Shown piece after piece: positions 1-5,518 of a stretch of DNA of 8,786 nucleotides. Position 1 is the stretch's first letter. Each line of letters starts with the position of its first letter. Under the pieces are notes generated by a model. It made no database searches, was not told where the DNA came from, and saw only the letters and a list, made by a program, of their open reading frames with translations. This DNA is from Saprospirales bacterium (GTDB lineage: Bacteria; Bacteroidota; Bacteroidia; Chitinophagales; Saprospiraceae). The DNA is taken from the NCBI GenBank assembly GCA_003448025.1, contig DLXL01000348.1:4801-13586 (forward strand). The letters run 5' to 3'. The translations under genes were made by a program, and so were the position numbers.

Positions 1-411
1 ATTAGGGAGCATGTGGCGGACCATGAACAGATTCATATTGCGGGAGATCATTTTTTACTTACCAAGGTTGAAAATACGGGCGCCTTTTTAAGCATGGGCG
101 ACGATTGGGCTCCCTGGACAAAAACCTTTTGGCTCCATGTTGTGCCTTCCTGTATGATGCTTGGTTTAGGGATTTGGCTGTTTTTATCGAACATTCCGAT
201 GAGAATGGCATTGGGACTCTGTTGCATCATTGGTGGTGGCGTAGGGAATATCCTAGACCGGATCGCCTATGGTTCCTCGACTGACTTTTTGTATATCAAC
301 ATTGGTTTTTTCAAGACGGGGATATTCAATTTTGCGGATGTTTCCATTACTTTCGGCGCATTGTTTATTATTGCGCTGCAAATCCTGAAAAGTGAGCAAA
401 AGCCGCAGTAG
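1..411 (+). CDS. lspA: Lipoprotein signal peptidase (signal peptidase II), 5'-truncated by the window edge
   Basis: Inner-membrane aspartyl protease that cleaves the signal peptide of prolipoproteins after the lipobox cysteine has been lipidated. The reading frame is open from base 1, so the gene begins upstream; a GTG at 13 lies inside the coding frame and is not the true start. Visible in order are the conserved VENTGAFLSMGD segment, a membrane helix (WLHVVPSCMMLGLGIWLFL), the GGGVGNILDR motif carrying the first catalytic aspartate, and FNFADVSI carrying the second. Both aspartates of the catalytic pair are present, as is the last membrane helix (ITFGALFIIALQIL). About 30 N-terminal residues, including the first membrane helix, are missing from view. 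It ends with TAG 49 bases before korA in the same direction. Family assignment is secure; whether it is co-transcribed with korA is inference. Confidence 0.95.
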   Translation: MREHVADHEQIHIAGDHFLLTKVENTGAFLSMGDDWAPWTKTFWLHVVPSCMMLGLGIWLFLSNIPMRMALGLCCIIGGGVGNILDRIAYGSSTDFLYINIGFFKTGIFNFADVSITFGALFIIALQILKSEQKPQ

Positions 412-460
412 TTGGGCCCTGCTCCTTTTCTTATTGTACACCTATTTTGCCTGATTAATC

Positions 461-2320
461 GTGCTCAACGACTTTGTTATCCGCTTTGCCAACGTAAATG
501 GAACCGGCTCTGCCAGCGCAAACGATATGTTTGCCAAGGCCATTTTTCGTATGGGTATACCTGTCTCACCTAAAAACATTTTCCCTTCAAATATTCAGGG
601 CTTACCTACCTGGTATGAAGTAAGAGTGAATGAAAAAGGATACCTGGGTCGCCGGGAGGGTGTGGATATTATGCTTAGCGTAAATCCACAATCCATGCCC
701 AAAGACATTGCGAACGTAAAGCAGGGGGGATATTTCATTTATGACAGCACCAAGGAGCTGTATAAAGACTTCATCCGAGATGACATCCATTACCTCGGCA
801 TTCCAATGATGCAAATGTGTATGGATAAATTCGCAGATCCCCGTCAACGGCAACTGTTGAAAAACATGGTTTATGTAGGAGCCTTGTCGGCATTGCTGGA
901 TATTGAAATTGAGGTGCTTCAAGGCATCATTCAGCAAAAATTCAAAGGCAAAGAGAAATTGGTAAATGCCAACTATGATGCCATGGAAATGGGACGGCAA
1001 TATGCGTTTGACCATTTCACCTGTCCGTTTCCGGAACATCGTGTAGAGCGGAGAGATCTGGTTAAGGACTGGATCATGATGGATGGAAATTCAGCCTGTG
1101 GATTGGGAGCGGTATATGCAGGCGCCACAGTACTATCCTGGTATCCCATTACTCCTTCCACGTCACTGGCTGATGCCTTTGGTAAATTCGCCAAAAAATA
1201 CCGGGTTGATCCTGAAACAGGGCAAAACAACTTCGCCATTGTTCAGGCAGAAGATGAACTGGCGGCAATAGGCATGGTAATCGGCGCCAATTGGAATGGA
1301 GCAAGATCCTTCACCGCCACCAGTGGACCGGGGGTTTCTCTTATGAGCGAGTTTTTAGGTCTGGCATATTTTGCAGAAATCCCAACGGTGCTGGTAGATG
1401 TTCAGCGTGGAGGCCCAAGCACAGGAATGCCAACCCGTACCCAACAATCCGACTTGCTTATTGCAGCGTATGCGTCCCATGGTGATACCAAACAGGTACT
1501 CCTGTTTCCCAGTACACCGGCAGAATGCTTTACCATGATGGGAGATGCCTTTAACCTGGCAGAGCGTTTGCAAACCCCCGTTCTGGTCATGACTGACCTG
1601 GATTTGGGTATGAATGAGAACATGTCGCCTCCACTGAAATGGGATCATGACAAGCCTTATGATCGCGGCAAAGTTTTTAATGCCGAACAGCTGGAAAAAA
1701 TGACAGAACGCTTCGGACGCTATCTGGATATAGACGGGGATGGCATTCCATATCGAACCATTCCGGGTACTCACCCTACCAAAGGGTCATTTTTTACCCG
1801 GGGCACTTCCCGCGATGAATATGCAGCCTATACGGAGGAAGGACCTGCTTATGTGCGGAATATGGACCGCCTGGTCAAAAAATGGGAAACTGCCAAAACA
1901 CATGTACCTGGTCCGGAGGTATATCAAAAGGAAAAACAAAGTGCATTCGGAATGCTGTTTTTCGGCACTACTACCTATGCAGCTATTGAAGCCAAAGACC
2001 TGCTGGAAAACCAGGGCATTACCCTGGATTGCATGCGGGTGAAAGCATTCCCTTTCAATGAGGAAGTAAGTAAATTCATTGATAGCCATCAGCGGGTATT
2101 CATTGTTGAGCAAAACCGGGACGCCCAGTTTAAATCATTGATTATAAATGAATTAAACGCTAACCCTGCTAAACTCACATCGATTCTGAACTATGATGGT
2201 TTCCCGATTACTGCAGATGTAATCCGACAAAAAATTTATGAACATTTGGTGGGCAAACTTAAGCCGGCATTCGTGGAGCATGAGCCTGGTGAACCGAGCG
2301 AATCAGAGGTAAGTGAATAG
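461..2320 (+). CDS. korA: 2-oxoacid:ferredoxin oxidoreductase subunit alpha (fused gamma/alpha, KorA type)
   Basis: With KorB it forms a cytoplasmic thiamine-diphosphate enzyme that interconverts a 2-oxoacid plus CoA with acyl-CoA and CO2, exchanging electrons with ferredoxin. The 619-residue protein is a gamma-alpha fusion. The gamma domain is about residues 4-190 (IRFANVNGTGSASAN near the start, nucleotide/CoA-binding type fold). The alpha pyrimidine-binding domain starts near 205, with YPITPSTS at 228-235, QAEDELAA at 262-269, TATSGPG at 285-291 and QRGGPSTGMPTRTQQSD at 315-331. The C-terminal domain spans roughly 490-600 (FFGTTTYAAIEA, FIVEQNRDAQ). The GTG start is forced: an in-frame TGA lies at 452-454, and the next ATG codon (residue 23) would delete the conserved N-terminal motif. 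No Shine-Dalgarno is evident. No ferredoxin-like 4Fe-4S domain is fused, so an external ferredoxin is needed. The substrate is commonly annotated as 2-oxoglutarate, but sequence alone cannot distinguish it from pyruvate or branched-chain acids. Confidence 0.93.
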   Translation: MLNDFVIRFANVNGTGSASANDMFAKAIFRMGIPVSPKNIFPSNIQGLPTWYEVRVNEKGYLGRREGVDIMLSVNPQSMPKDIANVKQGGYFIYDSTKELYKDFIRDDIHYLGIPMMQMCMDKFADPRQRQLLKNMVYVGALSALLDIEIEVLQGIIQQKFKGKEKLVNANYDAMEMGRQYAFDHFTCPFPEHRVERRDLVKDWIMMDGNSACGLGAVYAGATVLSWYPITPSTSLADAFGKFAKKYRVDPETGQNNFAIVQAEDELAAIGMVIGANWNGARSFTATSGPGVSLMSEFLGLAYFAEIPTVLVDVQRGGPSTGMPTRTQQSDLLIAAYASHGDTKQVLLFPSTPAECFTMMGDAFNLAERLQTPVLVMTDLDLGMNENMSPPLKWDHDKPYDRGKVFNAEQLEKMTERFGRYLDIDGDGIPYRTIPGTHPTKGSFFTRGTSRDEYAAYTEEGPAYVRNMDRLVKKWETAKTHVPGPEVYQKEKQSAFGMLFFGTTTYAAIEAKDLLENQGITLDCMRVKAFPFNEEVSKFIDSHQRVFIVEQNRDAQFKSLIINELNANPAKLTSILNYDGFPITADVIRQKIYEHLVGKLKPAFVEHEPGEPSESEVSE

Positions 2321-2350
2321 TAAAACCGTTAACCTTAAATATTCATTACC

Positions 2351-2704
2351 ATGACTAAAGCAGCTCAATCGGTTTACTATTTTGGATTTTATCTCCTGGT
2401 AGTTGGCCTGACACTCATTTTTACCCCTAATATCCTGCTGGAAATGTTCGGCCTGGATACCACATCTGAGGTTTGGATACGAGTGGTTGGCTCGCTCGCC
2501 TTCCTGCTGGGGATCTATTACATAAGAGTTGCACCCACCGAAAACCAAACTTTCCTGCAAACCACCGTGTACAACCGGATATTAGTTTTCGGCTGGTTTG
2601 CCTTTTTCATTTTGATGGGTTGGGTAAAGTGGCCACTGATCCTTTTTGGAGTAGTAGATCTGCTTGGGGCTGCCTGGACCTGGTTTTCCATCAACCGCAA
2701 ATAA
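2351..2704 (+). CDS. Small four-helix integral membrane protein of unknown function, between korA and korB
   Basis: I do not recognise a characterised family; the general look resembles small DUF4345-like membrane proteins, but this is a weak impression. The 117-residue product has four hydrophobic segments at about 8-25, 42-60, 74-91 and 93-113, short loops, and a charged C-terminal end (INRK). It has no cysteine, no histidine and no evident cofactor or catalytic motif. The ATG at 2351 is preceded by an AT-rich leader without a Shine-Dalgarno. It lies 30 bases after korA and 30 bases before korB in the same direction, so it is almost certainly co-transcribed with them. Its placement between two subunit genes of one enzyme suggests, but does not show, a link such as membrane association of the oxidoreductase. 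An unrelated passenger gene is equally possible. Confidence 0.8.
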   Translation: MTKAAQSVYYFGFYLLVVGLTLIFTPNILLEMFGLDTTSEVWIRVVGSLAFLLGIYYIRVAPTENQTFLQTTVYNRILVFGWFAFFILMGWVKWPLILFGVVDLLGAAWTWFSINRK

Positions 2705-2734
2705 CTCCGGAACATCATTTAGACTTGATTTTTT

Positions 2735-3787
2735 ATGACATTCGTTCGTCCTGTTTTTCGCCACCCGGAATCGCCAAAAAATTCCCTGGGATATACCAAG
2801 AAGTTCTATGAAGGAGCTTTATCCACATTATGTGCCGGTTGCGGACATGATTCGGTGAGTGGAGCCATTATTCAGGCCTGTTTTGAAATGGCCATTGAGC
2901 CCCATAAAGTTGCCAAACTTTCAGGCATCGGTTGCTCTTCTAAAACACCCACCTATTTCCTGGCAAATTCCCATGGATTTAACTCCGTACATGGCCGGAT
3001 GCCTTCGGTTGCCACAGGGGCATATCTGGCTAACCGGGATTTGATGTACATCGGCGTTTCGGGAGATGGCGATTCAGCCTCTATTGGTATGGGGCAATTT
3101 GTGCATGCCATTCGTAGAAACCTGAACATTACGTACATCATTATGAACAACGGATGCTACGGACTAACAAAAGGTCAGGATTCTGCTACGGCAGATTTTG
3201 GTTCCATCAATAAATCCGGCGCCGCCAATATGTACCAGGCCATTGACATGGCCGGACTGGCATTGGAGTTAGGGGCTACTTTTATTGCACGCAGCTTCTC
3301 CGGAGATAAAGACCAACTCATTCCGTTAATTAAAGCTGCCATGTCGCATCCGGGATTTGCCCTGATTGATGTGGTTTCTCCATGTGTCACCTTCAATAAC
3401 AACGTTGGCTCAACCAAGTCGTACGACTACACCCGGGAGCATATTGAAGCCACTGCAGCAGTCGATTTTGTACCGATTATGGAAGAAATTACCACGGAAT
3501 ATGCTGAAGGAGACACCGGTGCGGTACAATTGCACGATGGTTCTACCATTTACCTGAACAAACTTTCCCCTGATTTCAACCCCCGGGATCGTCATTCTGC
3601 AGTAAACAAACTTTATCATGCCAAAGCAAGTGGAGAAATATTAACTGGTTTGATATTCATTGAGCCTGAAACCCGTGATCTTCACAGTTTGCTGAATACG
3701 ACAACGATTCCGCTCAATGCGCTGAAAAAAGAAACCCTTAGCCCAGGCTCAAGCGTACTGGAAAGCATCAATGCATCTCACAGATAA
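2735..3787 (+). CDS. korB: 2-oxoacid:ferredoxin oxidoreductase subunit beta (KorB, thiamine-diphosphate and 4Fe-4S subunit)
   Basis: Catalytic beta subunit partnering KorA. The 350-residue protein carries the thiamine-diphosphate motif GDGD at 110-113 with the following NN at 138-139 (IIMNNGCYGLTKGQ), the signature that binds Mg-diphosphate. Four cysteines in the positions expected for the single 4Fe-4S cluster are present: C33 and C36 (CAGCGHDS), C67 (GIGCSSKTP) and C217 (SPCVTFNN). The HGR motif (86-88) and the NNNVGSTKSYDYTREH stretch are typical of the family. The C-terminal part from about 245 (TTEYAEGDTGAVQLHDGS) matches the longer bacterial KorB form. The ATG at 2735 puts CAGC at about residue 33, as usual. 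It ends with TAA 42 bases before the next gene. Assignment is firm; the exact 2-oxoacid is not determined. Confidence 0.94.
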   Translation: MTFVRPVFRHPESPKNSLGYTKKFYEGALSTLCAGCGHDSVSGAIIQACFEMAIEPHKVAKLSGIGCSSKTPTYFLANSHGFNSVHGRMPSVATGAYLANRDLMYIGVSGDGDSASIGMGQFVHAIRRNLNITYIIMNNGCYGLTKGQDSATADFGSINKSGAANMYQAIDMAGLALELGATFIARSFSGDKDQLIPLIKAAMSHPGFALIDVVSPCVTFNNNVGSTKSYDYTREHIEATAAVDFVPIMEEITTEYAEGDTGAVQLHDGSTIYLNKLSPDFNPRDRHSAVNKLYHAKASGEILTGLIFIEPETRDLHSLLNTTTIPLNALKKETLSPGSSVLESINASHR

Positions 3788-3809
3788 CTCGCTCATTACA
3801 TTCTTTAAT

Positions 3810-3825
3810 CATTCACTCATTCACC
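3810..3825 (+). repeat. Short tandem 8-base repeat (CATTCACT, CATTCACC) in the korB-oxidoreductase gap
   Basis: Two adjacent 8-base units differing only at the last base lie in the 42-base gap, ending five bases before the ATG at 3830. An earlier CTCATT (3793-3798) extends the same flavour. The gap has no clear promoter box, hairpin or Shine-Dalgarno. The repeat may be simple low-complexity sequence. Confidence 0.4.
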
Positions 3826-3829
3826 ATAA

Positions 3830-4828
3830 ATGAGGATCGCACTACTGGGCGCCGGGCATCTCGGCAAAATTCACCTGAAATGTATTCAGGCTACTCCATG
3901 CTGGGAATTGGTCGGCTTTTATGACCCGGACGATAAAAATGCGGAAAGTGCGATAGCACAATATGGCGCTAAGCGATATAAATCCCTGTCAAAATTATTG
4001 GCAGAGGCAGATGCGGTGGATATTGTTACGCCCACCACCTATCACTATGCATTGGCAGCAAAAGCAATAAAAGCAGGAAAGCACACCTTCATTGAAAAAC
4101 CAGTAACACAAACGGTCGAAGAAGGCAAAAAGCTCATAGCATTGACTTTAAAACACGGGGTTAAGGTGCAAGTTGGACATGTAGAACGATTCAATCCAGC
4201 CTTCACAGCATTAGGAGAAATGCAGCTAAACCCAATGTTTATAGAAGGGCACCGCCTGGCTGCTTTTCAGCCCAGGGGGACAGAGGTTTCGGTAATTCTG
4301 GATTTGATGATCCATGATCTGGATTTAATATTACACCTGGTAAAATCTCCGGTTAAGAAGGTGAGTGCCAGCGGAGTTGCTGTAATGAGCAATACGCCTG
4401 ATATAGCCAATGCCCGTATTGAGTTTGCAAACGGCTGTGTGGCCAATCTTACAGCCAGCAGGATTTCCTTGAAACAGATGAGAAAAATGCGGCTTTTTCA
4501 GCCTGACCACTATTTGAGTCTGGATTTTCTGGAAAAAAATGCACAGATTATTCGCCTGTTTGCCACTGATGCCCCAGACTTGCCTGATACCGAAAATCTG
4601 ATGGAATTTGATACTCAGGGCGGCAAAAAGTGGCTTCAGCTATCCATGCCGGAAACAGCTCCTGTGAATGCCATCCAACAGGAGTTGGAAGCCTTTCACG
4701 AAGCCATTGCAACTGGCAAGCCGCCTGTGGTGACGCTTGAAGACGGATTTAACGCCCTTAAGCTGGCCCATCAAATTCTCAAAGAAATAAATAAGGGCTA
4801 CTCCCTGATGAATTCCAACTCCAGATAA
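3830..4828 (+). CDS. Gfo/Idh/MocA-family NAD(P)-dependent oxidoreductase (possible UDP-sugar dehydrogenase, GnnA-like)
   Basis: Cytoplasmic Rossmann-fold sugar oxidoreductase of 332 residues. The N-terminal dinucleotide-binding loop is GAGHLGKIH at residues 7-15, with an acidic residue after the second strand (FYDPDD, 30-35) favouring NAD. The family EKP motif is at 89-91 (FIEKPVTQT), where the lysine is the usual catalytic residue. GHVERFNPAF is at 116-125, and the DLMIHDLDLI segment at 158-167 holds the second conserved His-Asp. The stretch DIANARIEFANGCVANLTASRIS (from 191) resembles the subgroup that includes UDP-N-acetylglucosamine 3-dehydrogenase GnnA of lipid A synthesis. That is pattern memory, and no partner aminotransferase (GnnB) lies in the window, so the substrate is left open. 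The start ATG at 3830 is immediately followed by the Rossmann strand, as expected. Its last 31 bases overlap the 3' end of the convergent YrdC-domain gene. Confidence 0.9.
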   Translation: MRIALLGAGHLGKIHLKCIQATPCWELVGFYDPDDKNAESAIAQYGAKRYKSLSKLLAEADAVDIVTPTTYHYALAAKAIKAGKHTFIEKPVTQTVEEGKKLIALTLKHGVKVQVGHVERFNPAFTALGEMQLNPMFIEGHRLAAFQPRGTEVSVILDLMIHDLDLILHLVKSPVKKVSASGVAVMSNTPDIANARIEFANGCVANLTASRISLKQMRKMRLFQPDHYLSLDFLEKNAQIIRLFATDAPDLPDTENLMEFDTQGGKKWLQLSMPETAPVNAIQQELEAFHEAIATGKPPVVTLEDGFNALKLAHQILKEINKGYSLMNSNSR

Positions 4829-5370
4829 CGGTCCATTTTTGCAATCGGTGAAGGTTCAGACGGCTCTTTATCATCCTGCCTGTATTTCACAACATAATCT
4901 ACAGCCACTAAGATCTCGCTGCTGATACCGCCGAAAGTAGCGGGGTATGCTTGTCCGGTTTTTGCCGCAATGGTACTGATGATCGGGCTTCCGAACTCCT
5001 CTATCAGCGTTTTGCAAAATTCATCAGAGGCGACCCGAATAGCCACAGAGCCATTTTTGTCTTTTATCCATTGAGGCAACCCGGACGACTCCGGATAAAT
5101 CATTGTTAGCGGACGGGTATGGTGTCCAAGCAGCGTTTCCAAACGCGGATGAAGTTTAGGAACATACCGTTTCAGCATTTCTATACTGGAAACCAGCAAG
5201 ATATAACCATTTTCAGGTGATTGACCTTTTATGTCATTCAGTCTGCTAACAGCCGGTTCATACAAAGGATCACATCCGATCCCCCAGATGGTATCCGTAG
5301 GATAACAGATGATTTTTCCGTTCTTCAGGAGTTGAACAATCTCAGAAATGTCGTCGCGTAGCAGGAACAT
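4798..5370 (-). CDS. YrdC/Sua5-domain protein of the threonylcarbamoyl-AMP synthase class, with altered tetrad
   Basis: Proteins of this class (TsaC/YrdC, Sua5) make threonylcarbamoyl-AMP from threonine, bicarbonate and ATP for tRNA t6A37. The 190-residue product has a single YrdC domain without the Sua5 C-terminal domain, a usual length for Bacteroidota. YPTDTIWGIGCD at 23-34 is intact, as are RPLTMIYP (86-93) and GSVAIRV (107-113). The diagnostic KxR...SxN tetrad is mostly lost: KxR reads K48-G-Q50, and the TSAN region reads STIAA (132-136), so Ser and Asn are Ile134 and Ala136. This loss resembles the YciO branch, which lacks the tetrad and is not an efficient t6A enzyme. The frame is full-length with no stop or frameshift, so it is not an obvious pseudogene. 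The ATG at 5370 gives a normal N-terminus. Family membership is firm; t6A activity is doubtful. Confidence 0.88.
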   Translation of the reverse strand: MFLLRDDISEIVQLLKNGKIICYPTDTIWGIGCDPLYEPAVSRLNDIKGQSPENGYILLVSSIEMLKRYVPKLHPRLETLLGHHTRPLTMIYPESSGLPQWIKDKNGSVAIRVASDEFCKTLIEEFGSPIISTIAAKTGQAYPATFGGISSEILVAVDYVVKYRQDDKEPSEPSPIAKMDRYLELEFIRE

Positions 5371-5383
5371 GAAATGGAAATAG

Positions 5384-5413
5384 TTGGTAAATGGAATGCA
5401 GACCGTACTTTTG
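5384..5413 (+). promoter_or_regulatory. Candidate Bacteroidota promoter for the PKD/T9SS gene
   Basis: TTG at 5384-5386 is followed, after a 19-base spacer, by TACTTTTG at 5406-5413, an exact match to the TAnnTTTG -7 box. Spacing fits the known TTG-N17-23-TAnnTTTG consensus of Bacteroidota. Transcription would begin near 5420, giving a leader of about 100 bases before the ATG at 5519. The motif match is seen; promoter activity is inferred. Confidence 0.45.
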
Positions 5414-5439
5414 GCAGCAACAAAGGTAGTAACGGTCTG
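5399..5439. repeat. Inverted repeat (CAGACCGT ... ACGGTCTG) in the divergent intergenic gap
   Basis: The arms at 5399-5406 and 5432-5439 are perfect 8-base inverse complements separated by 25 bases. The symmetry continues inward imperfectly: ACT...AGT, then TTTG (5410-5413) opposite CAAA (5421-5424). It encloses two candidate -7 boxes on opposite strands. It could be an operator for a dimeric regulator or an RNA hairpin; no U-tract follows on either strand, so a terminator is unlikely. Confidence 0.5.
5421..5428 (-). promoter_or_regulatory. Candidate -7 box (TACCTTTG) for the YrdC-domain gene
   Basis: On the minus strand 5428-5421 reads TACCTTTG, an exact TAnnTTTG match, about 50 bases upstream of the ATG at 5370. 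The -33 partner is weak: the nearest upstream TTTG (complement of 5441-5444) is only 12 bases away and the next 29, outside the usual 17-23. The box is credible by motif and position but incomplete. Confidence 0.35.
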
Positions 5440-5518
5440 TCAAAACATACCGAACGGCAAAACCGGACGTTTCTTTTGTTGTTTAAGTAAAAAATATTTC
5501 CAACGCTGAACTTTATCC

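Noticed and set aside
13..411. GTG at 13 as the start of lspA
   Set aside because: The frame is open back to base 1, and starting here would drop the first membrane helix; the gene is simply cut by the window edge.
441..450. TATTTTG before korA as a Bacteroidota -7 box
   Set aside because: The spacing inside the box is one base short of TAnnTTTG and no well-placed TTG partner was found.
602..1039. Minus-strand open frame of 145 codons inside korA
   Set aside because: It lies wholly antisense to a well-conserved gene and its translation shows no recognisable domain; the same applies to the other long antisense frames in korA, korB and the PKD gene.
2473..2811. Plus-strand frame of 112 codons spanning the end of the membrane protein gene and the start of korB
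   Set aside because: It is an out-of-frame shadow of two convincing genes, with no domain of its own.
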